A DNA stretch of 26,484 nt from JBJELF01 sp051879015 (GCA_051879015.1 JBJELF010000027.1:1-26484); one strand, 5' to 3'; positions 14,211-22,324 are shown, counted from the first letter of the stretch. Notes: generated by a model not told the origin, from the letters alone. Made by a program: numbers and translations.

Positions 14211-14948
14211 ATGTTTAAGGTTTCTGTTTCTAATCAAATTCAGTTTTATGGCACACAATCATTGCACAGCGTTCTTTTTAACAAAGAAGGGGAAGTACAC
14301 TACATAGGTGGAAGTGATGTATTGCCACAGCCACTCTCGATGGAAGAAGAGGAGAAGGCGATTGCAGCCCTCACTACGGATAAGGCAAAGGAAGCTCGGT
14401 CAAAATTGATTGAGCACAATTTAAGATTAGTGGTCTATATTGCCAAAAAATTTGATAATACTGGCGTAGGAGTCGAAGATTTGATTTCGATTGGCACGAT
14501 TGGTTTAATTAAGGCAATCAATACTTTTGATGCGGACAAGAAAATCAAGCTGGCCACCTATGCGTCCCGCTGTATTGAAAATGAAATTCTGATGTATCTA
14601 AGAAGAAACAATAAAAATAAAATGGAAGTTTCTATTGATGAGCCGCTAAATGTGGATTGGGATGGAAATGAATTGCTGTTGTCAGATATTTTAGGTACCG
14701 ATGATGATATGATTTATCGTGAGATGGAGGATGAAGCAGAGAAAATGATGCTCAATCGTGCTGTCAGCAATCTTCCTAAAAGGGAACGGCAAATCGTGGA
14801 GCTGCGTTTTGGATTAAATCAGCAAAATGATGAAGAGATGACCCAGAAGGAAGTGGCGGATTTATTGGGTATCTCTCAGTCTTATATTTCTCGATTAGAG
14901 AAAAAGATTATCCGTCGTCTGCGTAAGGAAATGGTGCGTTATAATTAA
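14211..14948 (+). CDS. sigE: RNA polymerase sporulation sigma-E factor precursor
   Basis: The early mother-cell sigma factor of sporulation, made as an inactive precursor. The 245 residues begin with a pro-segment of about 28-30 residues, ending just before the conserved EVHYIGGSDVLP. Region 2 (LRLVVYIAKKF, VGVEDLISIGTIGLIKAI and ATYASRCIENEILM) and region 4 (PKRERQIVELRFG, then a helix-turn-helix ending GISQSYISRLEKK) are complete. The ATG follows GGAGG (14195-14199) inside the spoIIGA 3' end, 6 nt after its stop, so the two genes are co-expressed and probably coupled. The pro-segment is less basic than that of Bacillus. No sigG follows, unlike in Bacillus. Confidence 0.96.
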   Translation: MFKVSVSNQIQFYGTQSLHSVLFNKEGEVHYIGGSDVLPQPLSMEEEEKAIAALTTDKAKEARSKLIEHNLRLVVYIAKKFDNTGVGVEDLISIGTIGLIKAINTFDADKKIKLATYASRCIENEILMYLRRNNKNKMEVSIDEPLNVDWDGNELLLSDILGTDDDMIYREMEDEAEKMMLNRAVSNLPKRERQIVELRFGLNQQNDEEMTQKEVADLLGISQSYISRLEKKIIRRLRKEMVRYN

Positions 14949-14961
14949 TGGAGAAATGGGC

Positions 14962-14990
14962 TTGACCGTTTTCGGATGAATCGGTATAAT
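14962..14990 (+). promoter_or_regulatory. Strong promoter immediately upstream of a hairpin
   Basis: TTGACC (14962-14967), 17 bp, and perfect TATAAT (14985-14990). Initiation near 14997 is only about four bases before a strong hairpin at 15001. Transcripts would therefore either carry that hairpin at their 5' end or stop after about 35-40 nt. It is the only obvious promoter for the genes from 15159 onwards. Confidence 0.65.
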
Positions 14991-15000
14991 AAGGAAAGTT

Positions 15001-15034
15001 GGAGCTGTCGCTTGCGACGGCTCCTTATTTTATC
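15001..15034 (+). terminator. Terminator-like hairpin after sigE
   Basis: GGAGCTGTCG (15001-15010) pairs with CGACGGCTCC (15015-15024) with one wobble around a stable CTTG tetraloop, followed by TTATTTTAT. The simplest reading is the sigE terminator, but its position at the +1 region of the 14962-14990 promoter allows other roles. The T-tract is interrupted, so efficiency is uncertain. Confidence 0.7.
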
Positions 15035-15045
15035 ATACCAGAGTC
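15031..15045. repeat. Half-copy of the dispersed palindrome family
   Basis: TATCATACCAGAGTC matches the left arm of the palindrome at 2251-2265 at 14 of 15 positions. The right side has diverged: a small ATGC/GCAT stem follows at 15047-15062, and then CATGAT. This looks like a decayed copy. Confidence 0.5.
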
Positions 15046-15158
15046 TATGCATAAAAAGCATGATTTAAAATGGAAGAAAGCAGTTTGAATCGAGTAAATT
15101 TTATAAAAAGGAGTAATCGATGTAATAAGCAAAACGATTACGAAAAGGAAAGAAAAAG

Positions 15159-15413
15159 ATGCCACAGTGGGAATGTAGAAAGTGTTTATTGGAGAAACTA
15201 GGAAATAAGGAGTTAAAGGAAAGGATTTTACTGACCATCGAAGCAATTCCGGTGCAGGAGCGGGCAGATGAGGTAAAGTATCAAAAACGCTTGAAGTCTT
15301 GTCAGGAATGTGAGTGGCTGTTTAATGCTATGTGCAGGCGATGTGGATGCTTTGTGGAGGTTCGTGCTGCCAAAGATAAGCAGTATTGTCCAGATATTCA
15401 CCCAAAATGGTGA
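15159..15413 (+). CDS. Small Cys-rich DUF6171-like protein
   Basis: An 84-residue soluble protein with seven cysteines in zinc-finger-like spacing: CRKC near the N-terminus, then CQEC, CRRCGC and a final CPDIHPKW. The conserved RLKSCQECEWLF and CGCFVEVRAA segments match the DUF6171 family of Firmicutes as I remember it. No function is known; metal binding is likely from the Cys pairs. The ATG follows AAGGAAAG (15146-15152). It lies downstream of the 14962-14990 promoter and 117 nt before the DUF512 gene, with no clear terminator between, so the two may be co-transcribed. Confidence 0.75.
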   Translation: MPQWECRKCLLEKLGNKELKERILLTIEAIPVQERADEVKYQKRLKSCQECEWLFNAMCRRCGCFVEVRAAKDKQYCPDIHPKW

Positions 15414-15488
15414 GGAGTAGGAGGATGAAAACAGTGCAAATTTTGGGTGTCTGCGAAGCAAAGGTCAATCGACTGTGATAGATTGTTG

Positions 15489-15507
15489 ATGCCTGAAAAG
15501 CAGGCAT
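15489..15507 (+). other. Perfect hairpin in the DUF512 leader
   Basis: ATGCCTG (15489-15495) pairs perfectly with CAGGCAT (15501-15507) around a 5-nt loop, 13 nt before the ribosome site of the DUF512 gene. The sequence after it (GAATATTTTAAT) is too mixed for a normal terminator. It may be an RNA stabiliser or a weak attenuator. Confidence 0.35.
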
Positions 15508-15530
15508 GAATATTTTAATAGGAGATTGTG

Positions 15531-16898
15531 ATGAAGAAGAAAGAAAAAGGCCATCTGATTACAGAGGTGGCAGAAGGGTCCATTGCCCAGGAACTGGAAC
15601 TCGAAGCAGGGGATCGTCTGATTGCCATCAATAATAATGAAATGGAAGATATTTTTGATTATCAGTACATGACTGAAGAGGAATATTTGGTATTGTTGAT
15701 TAAAAAGAAAAATGGAGAAGAATGGGAACTGGAAATTGAAAAGGAGGAAGACGAGGATTTAGGATTGACCTTCGAGAATGGTTTGATGTCTGAATATCGC
15801 TCCTGCTGCAATAAATGTATGTTTTGCTTTATTGACCAAATGCCGCCAGGTATGAGAGAAACTTTATATTTTAAAGATGATGATTCCAGACTGTCTTTTT
15901 TGCAGGGAAACTATATTACCTTGACTAATATGCGGGACAAGGATATTCAGCGAATTATCCGATATCATCTGTCACCCATCAATATTTCGGTGCATACGAC
16001 TAATCCGGAGCTGCGCTGCAAAATGCTCCACAATCGTTTTGCGGGCGAGGCATTGAAAAAAATTGATATGCTGTATGAGGCAGGGACGCAGATGAATAGT
16101 CAGATTGTACTATGCAAGGGAGTCAATGACGGAGAGGAACTTAGACGTACCATTCAAGATTTGATGAAATATATGCCCTATATGCAAAGTTTGTCGGTGG
16201 TGCCAGTAGGACTGACTAAGTATCGAGAGGGACTGTATCCTCTGGAGCCCTTTGGCAAGGAAGATGCTGCTGCTGCCATTGATATTATTGAGGAGTTTCA
16301 GAAGGTTTGTTTTGAGCAGTACGGTACGCATTTTGTGCAGGCGAGTGATGAGTTCTATATTTTAGCCGAGCGAGAGATACCAGAAGAGGAGCGATATGAT
16401 GGATATATTCAGTTGGAAAATGGTGTGGGTATGATTCGGCTGCTTTTGGAGGAGTCCAAAGAGACATTGGAAGAACTAGAGCCAGATGATACATTAAGAC
16501 GCCGTATTTCTATTGCCACAGGAAAGTTGGCAGCTCCTTTTCTAAGTCAGATTGTCGGTTGGATTGGAAAGAAATTTCCAAATTTGCAGGTGGATATCTA
16601 TCCAATTGTCAATCATTTCTTTGGAGAACTCATTACCGTATCTGGATTGGTTACGGCTCAGGACTTGATTGCGCAGCTGAAGGGTATGGATTTGGGAGAA
16701 GAATTGCTGTTGCCAGCAAATATGCTTCGCAGCGGAGAGGATGTTTTCTTAGATGATTTGACGGTATCCGATGTAGAAAAAGCTTTACAAGTTAAGGTAA
16801 ATATTGTAAAATCAAGCGGGCAGAGTTATGTTTATGGGCTTCTTGGCATGGAGCAGGAGGAGTCCGATTGGAATCATCAGCCTTATGAATTAGAGTAA
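15531..16898 (+). CDS. DUF512 protein with PDZ and radical-SAM-like Cys motif
   Basis: A 455-residue cytosolic protein. Residues 6-70 look like a PDZ domain (GHLITEVAEGSIAQELELEAGDRLIAINN in two parts). A radical-SAM-like cluster site C92-x3-C96-x2-C99 follows in CCNKCMFCFIDQMPPGMR, with partial TIM-barrel features such as NISVHTTNPELR. The C-terminal half is DUF512 (about 225-430). The family is annotated as a putative Fe-S oxidoreductase and in Clostridia is usually encoded next to der, as here (24 nt away). Substrate and reaction are unknown. I use the ATG at 15531, 6 nt after GGAG (15521-15524), rather than the GTG at 15528, which is too close. Confidence 0.9.
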   Translation: MKKKEKGHLITEVAEGSIAQELELEAGDRLIAINNNEMEDIFDYQYMTEEEYLVLLIKKKNGEEWELEIEKEEDEDLGLTFENGLMSEYRSCCNKCMFCFIDQMPPGMRETLYFKDDDSRLSFLQGNYITLTNMRDKDIQRIIRYHLSPINISVHTTNPELRCKMLHNRFAGEALKKIDMLYEAGTQMNSQIVLCKGVNDGEELRRTIQDLMKYMPYMQSLSVVPVGLTKYREGLYPLEPFGKEDAAAAIDIIEEFQKVCFEQYGTHFVQASDEFYILAEREIPEEERYDGYIQLENGVGMIRLLLEESKETLEELEPDDTLRRRISIATGKLAAPFLSQIVGWIGKKFPNLQVDIYPIVNHFFGELITVSGLVTAQDLIAQLKGMDLGEELLLPANMLRSGEDVFLDDLTVSDVEKALQVKVNIVKSSGQSYVYGLLGMEQEESDWNHQPYELE

Positions 16899-16922
16899 TG
16901 AAATACCAGAAAGGAAAAAAAT

Positions 16923-18248
16923 ATGAGTAAACCAATTGTGGCCATTGTAGGCCGTCCAAATGTAGGAAAATCTACATTATTTAATGTACTTGCGGGGGAG
17001 ACAATCTCCATTGTCAAGGATACACCGGGTGTCACGCGCGACCGTATTTATGCAGACTGCACTTGGCTGGATAAGACCTTTACCTTAATTGATACGGGTG
17101 GTATTGAGCCGGAGAGCGGAGATATTATTCTTTCTCAGATGAGAGAGCAGGCGCAGATTGCGATTGATACTGCTGATGTTATTATCTTTTTGACAGATGT
17201 ACGTCAGGGATTGCAGGATGCTGATTCCAAGGTAGCTGATATGTTGCGCCGTGCTCATAAACCGGTTGTTTTAGTGGTTAACAAAGTAGATAATTTCCAA
17301 AAATTCATGGGAGATGTCTATGAATTTTATAACTTGGGCATTGGAGAGCCAATACCAGTATCTGCAGCCTCTCGCTTAGGTCTGGGTGATATGTTGGAGG
17401 AGATTGTCAAACATTTTCCAGAGAATGCTGACACAGAGGAGGAAGATGAGAGACCCAAAATTGCCATTGTTGGAAAACCAAATGTAGGAAAATCTTCTAT
17501 TATTAATCGTATTTTGGGAGAAAATCGTCTGATTGTCTCTGACATTGCAGGGACTACTCGAGATGCAGTGGATACCACGGTGGTGTGGCAGAACAAAGAA
17601 TACATTTTTATCGATACAGCGGGACTGCGCAGAAAGAGTAAAATTAAAGAAGATTTGGAGAGATACAGTATTATTCGCACGGTCAGTGCAGTGGAGCGAG
17701 CGGATGTAGTGGTCATTGTTATTGATGCAGTGGAAGGTGTGACAGAGCAAGATGCTAAGATTGCAGGCATTGCTCATGACCGAGGAAAGGGCATTGTGGT
17801 AGCAGTCAATAAATGGGATGCGATTACAAAGGACGATAAGACGATTTACCGTTTTTCTGAGAAAGTGCGAGACACCTTATCCTTTATGCAGTACGCAGAG
17901 ATTGTATTTATTTCTGCAAAGACGGGGCAACGTGTGGATAAGCTTTTTGAGACCATCGATATGGTTATCCAAAATCAAACTTTACGTATTGCCACTGGCG
18001 TGCTCAATGAAATTTTGATGGAAGCGGTTGCCATGCAGCAGCCACCGTCAGACAAAGGTCGTCGTCTGAAAATTTTCTATATGACACAGGCTGCAGTCAA
18101 GCCGCCTACCTTTGTGGTATTTGTCAATGATAAGAAATTGATGCACTTTTCTTATACTCGTTATATTGAAAATAAGATTCGTGATACCTTTGGATTTAAG
18201 GGAACCGCTTTAAAGTTTATCATAAGAGAAAGAAAGGAAGAACAATAA
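16923..18248 (+). CDS. der: Ribosome biogenesis GTPase Der
   Basis: An essential tandem-GTPase (EngA) that binds the 50S subunit during assembly. It has 441 residues as expected. The first G domain begins with G1 motif GRPNVGKST (from residue 10), with DTGG and NKVD. The second begins with GKPNVGKSS (from residue 184), with DTAG and NKWD. The C-terminal KH-like domain (about 355-440) includes KIFYMTQAAVKPPTFVVFVN. The ATG follows AAAGGA. plsY starts 1 nt after its stop, so DUF512-der-plsY-gpsA form one transcription unit. Confidence 0.98.
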   Translation: MSKPIVAIVGRPNVGKSTLFNVLAGETISIVKDTPGVTRDRIYADCTWLDKTFTLIDTGGIEPESGDIILSQMREQAQIAIDTADVIIFLTDVRQGLQDADSKVADMLRRAHKPVVLVVNKVDNFQKFMGDVYEFYNLGIGEPIPVSAASRLGLGDMLEEIVKHFPENADTEEEDERPKIAIVGKPNVGKSSIINRILGENRLIVSDIAGTTRDAVDTTVVWQNKEYIFIDTAGLRRKSKIKEDLERYSIIRTVSAVERADVVVIVIDAVEGVTEQDAKIAGIAHDRGKGIVVAVNKWDAITKDDKTIYRFSEKVRDTLSFMQYAEIVFISAKTGQRVDKLFETIDMVIQNQTLRIATGVLNEILMEAVAMQQPPSDKGRRLKIFYMTQAAVKPPTFVVFVNDKKLMHFSYTRYIENKIRDTFGFKGTALKFIIRERKEEQ

Positions 18249-18249
18249 G

Positions 18250-18876
18250 ATGTTAAGAATTTTGATGCTTTTAATTGGATATTGCTGCGGCTTGATGGAA
18301 ACGGGAGCAATCTATGCAAAGATGAAGGGAGTCGATTTGCGCTCCCAGGGCAGCGGAAATGTGGGGGCTACCAATTCGCTGCGTGTGTTGGGTAAGAAAG
18401 CTGGATTAATTGTATTGTTGGGGGATGCCTTAAAATGCTTTATTCCAGCCATGATTGTACTGATGATTTTTAAGGACAGCCAGCCAGAGATGGCACATCT
18501 GTATTCTCTTTATTTGGCGGCAGGTGCAATTTTGGGACATAATTTTCCTTTTTACAATCATTTTAAAGGCGGAAAGGGTGTAGCTTGTACTGCTGGTTTG
18601 ATTTTAACTTTGGGCTGGCAGATGATTGTAGTTGAAATTATTGTATTTTTTGGTATGGTTTTTTTGACTCATTATGTGTCTGTCTCTTCGTTGTGTGTGA
18701 TGGTTGCACTGGTTATTGGCACAATTTTCTTTGGACTTCAGGGTGTATGGGGCGTGTCAGGAGCAGCCTTTGTTGAGTTCGAAGTTGTAATTATCATTTT
18801 GGCACTTTTAGGATTTTATCAGCATCGCAGCAATATAAAACGTCTCTTAAAAGGGGAAGAAAAGAAAATTTGGTAA
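18250..18876 (+). CDS. plsY: Acyl-phosphate:glycerol-3-phosphate acyltransferase
   Basis: An integral membrane enzyme that moves the acyl group from acyl-phosphate (made by PlsX) to glycerol-3-phosphate, giving lysophosphatidic acid, the first membrane step of phospholipid synthesis. The 208 residues contain about five transmembrane segments. Conserved cytoplasmic motifs are SGNVGATNSLRVLGKKAG and GHNFPFYNHFKGGKGVA. The ATG lies 1 nt after the der stop and uses an AGGAAG site inside der. gpsA, which makes the glycerol-3-phosphate substrate, starts 18 nt downstream. plsX is in the same window at 25952. Confidence 0.97.
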   Translation: MLRILMLLIGYCCGLMETGAIYAKMKGVDLRSQGSGNVGATNSLRVLGKKAGLIVLLGDALKCFIPAMIVLMIFKDSQPEMAHLYSLYLAAGAILGHNFPFYNHFKGGKGVACTAGLILTLGWQMIVVEIIVFFGMVFLTHYVSVSSLCVMVALVIGTIFFGLQGVWGVSGAAFVEFEVVIIILALLGFYQHRSNIKRLLKGEEKKIW

Positions 18877-18894
18877 GTGATTAGGAGGTACAAT

Positions 18895-19896
18895 ATGGCA
18901 AAAATAGGTGTAATTGGTACAGGTACTTGGGGGATGGCTTTAGCCGTGCTTTTGCAGGAAAAGGGACATGAGGTATGTGCCTGGTCAAAATTTGAGGCAG
19001 AAGTGGCGCAGCTGATACATGATAGAGAGCATCGCAGTTTGCCGGGAGTACATATTCCAGAGGAGATTATGATTACTACCGATTTAGAGGCTGTCTGTAC
19101 AGGACAGGATATCTTAATTTTGGCGACTCCTTCGGTGTTTACAAGAGAAACAGCCCGCAGTATGAACCCTTTTATTTGTCAGGGCCAAATCATTGTGAAT
19201 GTAGCGAAGGGAATCGAAGAGAAAACTTTAATGACTTTGACGGAACAGATTGAGCAAGAAATACCGCAGGCAGATGTGGCGGTACTCTCTGGACCAAGTC
19301 ATGCGGAAGAGGTTATTCGTAAAATTCCTACTACTGTGGTGGTAGGTGCCAAGAGTAAAGAGACAGCTACTCTGATTCAAAATGAGTTTATGTCTGAGGT
19401 ATTTCGTGTCTATACCAGTCCTGATATCATTGGTATTGAACTGGGGGGATCCTTAAAAAATGTTATTGCTTTGGCGGCAGGTATTGCAGACGGTCTGGGT
19501 TGTGGAGACAATACCAAAGCAGCTTTGATTACGAGAGGAATTGCTGAGATTACCCGTTTGGGGGTTAAAATGGGCGGCAAGGTGCAGACTTTCAACGGAC
19601 TTTCCGGTATTGGCGATTTGATTGTAACCTGTGCTAGTATGCATAGCCGCAATCGCCGAGCTGGTATCTTGATTGGTCAGGGCAAAAGCATGAAAGAAGC
19701 TATGGATGAAGTGAAGATGGTGGTGGAAGGTGTCTATTCCGCTAAGGCAGCTCTGGCACTTGGGCAAAAATATGGCGTGGAGCTTCCAATTATCGAGCAG
19801 GTTAATCAAGTGTTGTTTGAAGGAAAATCTGCCAAGGAAGCTCTGAGTGATCTGATGCTGCGTGACAAACAGCAGGAAAGCGCATGGGATTGTTGA
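18895..19896 (+). CDS. gpsA: Glycerol-3-phosphate dehydrogenase [NAD(P)+]
   Basis: A cytosolic enzyme reducing dihydroxyacetone phosphate to sn-glycerol-3-phosphate, the backbone substrate of PlsY. It has 333 residues. The N-terminal motif GVIGTGTWG (5-13) binds NAD(P)H. The substrate-domain motifs GPSHAEEV, GGSLKNVIALAAGI (catalytic Lys) and GDNTKAALITRG are present. The ATG at 18895 follows AGGAGG (18883-18888). An in-frame GTG at 18877, next to the plsY stop, would put that ribosome site inside the gene, so it is rejected. Its place directly after plsY makes functional sense. Confidence 0.98.
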   Translation: MAKIGVIGTGTWGMALAVLLQEKGHEVCAWSKFEAEVAQLIHDREHRSLPGVHIPEEIMITTDLEAVCTGQDILILATPSVFTRETARSMNPFICQGQIIVNVAKGIEEKTLMTLTEQIEQEIPQADVAVLSGPSHAEEVIRKIPTTVVVGAKSKETATLIQNEFMSEVFRVYTSPDIIGIELGGSLKNVIALAAGIADGLGCGDNTKAALITRGIAEITRLGVKMGGKVQTFNGLSGIGDLIVTCASMHSRNRRAGILIGQGKSMKEAMDEVKMVVEGVYSAKAALALGQKYGVELPIIEQVNQVLFEGKSAKEALSDLMLRDKQQESAWDC

Positions 19897-19934
19897 TATT
19901 TCAGCATGAAGAGAGTAAAAGACCTTTTACTATT

Positions 19935-19979
19935 GGTATTATGATGTTGGGGTCAAAAGATATTTTGACCCTTGATACC
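19935..19979. repeat. Palindrome of the GGGTCAAAA dispersed family
   Basis: GGGTCAAAA (19950-19958) and TTTTGACCC (19963-19971) are perfect 9-bp arms around a GATA loop, flanked by GGTAT (19935-19939) and ATACC (19975-19979). It shares GTCAAAA/TTTTGAC cores and GGTAT/ATACC ends with the element at 2252-2289. A separate perfect hairpin, AGTAAAA-GACC-TTTTACT (19914-19931), lies just before it and could end the gpsA transcript. Confidence 0.65.
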
Positions 19980-20047
19980 TAAGAATTGCTTCGCACTTCG
20001 TGCTCTTACAATCTGAAAATATTCGAAATTATATAAGAAGGAAAGAT

Positions 20048-21739
20048 ATGGAAGATCAATATTTATATCTCATTGGTATTGCAGTCATTTTAGTTATTTT
20101 GGGCGTGAGTATATGGCGTGGACGAAAAGAGCAAGAAGAGCGTTTGCTGCGTAAAATACGAAAGGGCTGGGGAAATGTTCCAGAGAGAGAGTTTAGTTAT
20201 GATGAGTTTGAGACAATTAATCACTATTTTAAGGTAAAAAAGGCAGAGAATGATTTTGTCTTAGATGATATCACCTGGAATGATTTGGGTATGGATGATT
20301 TATTTTTACTGATGAATCAGACGATGTCTTCTGTCGGCGAAGAGTATTTATATTATCTGCTGCGAACGCCCAGCACGGATCAAAGTATATTAAATGAAAG
20401 AAGGCGATTAATTGATTTCTTTGGAGCCAATCAGGAACTTCGAGAGCAGGTTCAGAAAAAATTGTCCAAATTGGGCTATACACGTTATTTTTCTTTGACG
20501 GATTATTTGGAAAATTTGAGCAATTTGGAAGCTGGAAGCAATATATCCCATTATCTGGGAATTTTGCTTTACGTGTTGTCCATTGTTATCTATTTTTTGG
20601 AGCCATCCATTGGAATTGTTGCCTTTGTGGGAAGTCTTATTTTTAACGCCATTACTTATTTTAAAGAGAAGGCGGCTGTAGAAAATTATTTTGTGTGTAT
20701 TTCTGTAATTACTCGATTGAGTGCTGTCAGCCAAGAAATGCAGACACTAAATATACCTGAAATTAAAATTTATTGTGAAAAATTAAAGCAGGCATCGGAT
20801 AGCATGAAGTCCGTGGCATCGGATGCTCGCTGGATTGGCAGCGGCGGCGTAAAGTTGAGTTTAAATTTTGCGGAGTCTTTGATGGAGTATGTGCGTATGT
20901 TTACGCATATTGATTTGATTAAATTTAATCAGGTAATAAGCAAAGTTAAGAAGGAAAAAGAAAAGATTGCATCTATGTATGAGTGTCTGGGTCTGCTTGA
21001 AAGTATGATTGCGGCGGCTTCTTTTAAAAAGATGATGCCCTACACTTGTCAGCCACAATTCACTAATAAGAAGCAGATTCAGATGGATGAGATTTATCAT
21101 CCAATGGTAGAAAATCCAGTGGCAAATTCTATTTCCGAGACAAGGCCTGTGCTATTGACAGGTTCCAATGCATCCGGTAAATCCACTTTCTTAAAGACAG
21201 TCGCTTTAAATGCAGTGTTGGCGCAGGAATTTAATTTTGCTTTGGCAAAGAAATATCAAGGTAATTTTTATCATATCTATTCCTCCATGGCATTGAAGGA
21301 TAATCTGTTGGGAAATGAGAGTTATTATATGGTGGAAATTAAGTCATTGAAGCGAATTTTAGATGCAGCTAAAACGTCAGATGCGGCAATTTTATGTTTT
21401 GTGGATGAGGTTCTTCGAGGAACCAATACAGTGGAGCGTATTGCTGCCTCTTCAAAAATATTGGAATGCTTGGCAAAGGCAGGGGTTACTTGTTTTGCAG
21501 CCACTCATGATATTGAGTTGACTCATCTTTTGGAGGATTACTATGCAAACTATCATTTCCGTGAGGAAATTGGGGAGAAGGATGTAATTTTTAATTACCA
21601 TCTCTATCCAGGTAGGGCAACTACAAGAAATGCCATTCGTCTGTTGGAAAAAATGGGATATGATGTTAACATTACTAAGGAAGCGGATGAGACTGCAAAG
21701 CATTTTTTGGAGACTGGTGATTGGAGGTTAATGTCATGA
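20048..21739 (+). CDS. Membrane-anchored MutS-family ATPase
   Basis: A 563-residue protein with a MutS core/ATPase C-terminus but no mismatch-recognition domain. A transmembrane helix (about 5-24, LYLIGIAVILVILGVSIW) opens it, and a second hydrophobic region (about 178-215) probably crosses the membrane twice. The ATPase is intact: Walker A GSNASGKST (372-380), Walker B with Asp453-Glu454 in LCFVDEVLRGTNT, and ATHDIELTHLL. Classical MutS proteins are soluble, so repair of mismatches is unlikely. I use the ATG at 20048 after AAGGAAA; the longer frame from GTG at 20000 lacks a site. It overlaps rnhA by ATGA. Role unknown. Confidence 0.85.
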   Translation: MEDQYLYLIGIAVILVILGVSIWRGRKEQEERLLRKIRKGWGNVPEREFSYDEFETINHYFKVKKAENDFVLDDITWNDLGMDDLFLLMNQTMSSVGEEYLYYLLRTPSTDQSILNERRRLIDFFGANQELREQVQKKLSKLGYTRYFSLTDYLENLSNLEAGSNISHYLGILLYVLSIVIYFLEPSIGIVAFVGSLIFNAITYFKEKAAVENYFVCISVITRLSAVSQEMQTLNIPEIKIYCEKLKQASDSMKSVASDARWIGSGGVKLSLNFAESLMEYVRMFTHIDLIKFNQVISKVKKEKEKIASMYECLGLLESMIAAASFKKMMPYTCQPQFTNKKQIQMDEIYHPMVENPVANSISETRPVLLTGSNASGKSTFLKTVALNAVLAQEFNFALAKKYQGNFYHIYSSMALKDNLLGNESYYMVEIKSLKRILDAAKTSDAAILCFVDEVLRGTNTVERIAASSKILECLAKAGVTCFAATHDIELTHLLEDYYANYHFREEIGEKDVIFNYHLYPGRATTRNAIRLLEKMGYDVNITKEADETAKHFLETGDWRLMS

Positions 21740-22227
21740 CTGAGGTAACAATCTATACAGATGGTTCTGCGAGAGGAAATCCAAATGGACCGGGTGGCTA
21801 TGGCACGGTGATGCAGTTTATAGACAGCCAGGGGAAATTGCATCAGAGAGAATTATCAGCGGGTTATCAAAAAACCACCAACAATCGTATGGAGCTCATG
21901 GCGGCCATTGTGGGATTGGAGGCTTTGGTTCGCCCCTGTCATGTAATTCTCTATTCTGATTCACAGTATCTAGTCAATGCTTTTAATCAGCATTGGATTC
22001 AAAGTTGGCAGAAAAAGAATTGGATGCGCACAAAAACAGAACCAGTGAAAAATATTGATTTGTGGAAGCGACTATTGCAGGCAAAACAACCTCATGAAGT
22101 GGAATTTGTGTGGGTGAAGGGGCATGCAGGGCATCCTATGAATGAATTATGTGACCGTCTGGCGACTGCGGCAGCGGATGGAGATAATCTGCAAGTCGAT
22201 GCAGGATGTGAAATAGAAATGAGATAA
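21736..22227 (+). CDS. rnhA: Ribonuclease HI
   Basis: A cytosolic endonuclease that cuts the RNA strand of RNA-DNA hybrids (R-loops, primers). The 163 residues hold the four acidic catalytic residues Asp9 (YTDGSARGNPNGPGGYG), Glu53 (NNRMEL), Asp75 (YSDSQYLVNA) and Asp140 (NELCDRLA), plus His130 in VKGHAGHPMNE. The handle region with QKKNWMRTKTEPVKN is of the bacterial type I kind. The ATG at 21736 follows GGAGG (21723-21727) and overlaps the stop of the MutS-like gene. Starting at TTG 21721 would place the ribosome site within the gene. Confidence 0.96.
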   Translation: MTEVTIYTDGSARGNPNGPGGYGTVMQFIDSQGKLHQRELSAGYQKTTNNRMELMAAIVGLEALVRPCHVILYSDSQYLVNAFNQHWIQSWQKKNWMRTKTEPVKNIDLWKRLLQAKQPHEVEFVWVKGHAGHPMNELCDRLATAAADGDNLQVDAGCEIEMR

Positions 22228-22232
22228 AATAG

Positions 22233-22261
22233 TTGAAAAAGCAAAAATGCTGTGTTATGAT
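22233..22261 (+). promoter_or_regulatory. Promoter of alaS
   Basis: TTGAAA (22233-22238), 17 bp, TATGAT (22256-22261). Initiation near 22268 gives a leader of about 57 nt, too short for a T-box, so this alanyl-tRNA synthetase is not under T-box control here. Confidence 0.7.
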
Positions 22262-22324
22262 GGCAAAGAATGATAATAATTAGTTTAAAGAGATTGAAAT
22301 AAAAGTATAACGGAGGAAAAAACA

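Noticed and set aside
15425..15478. 17-codon frame preceded by AGGAGG between the DUF6171 and DUF512 genes.
   Set aside because: The ribosome site directly abuts the ATG; only a GTG nine nucleotides further would have good spacing, and nothing else supports a peptide.
17327..17777. Two long minus-strand frames opposite der.
   Set aside because: Shadows of a strongly conserved plus-strand gene, with low-complexity peptides.
19980..20047. Upstream GTG start (20000) for the MutS-like gene and a promoter TTACAA/TTATAT.
   Set aside because: The GTG has no ribosome site, and the putative promoter would begin transcription on top of the real one.
22228..22324. T-box leader for alaS.
   Set aside because: The gap is only 97 nt with a promoter inside it, and no T-box sequence or terminator is present.
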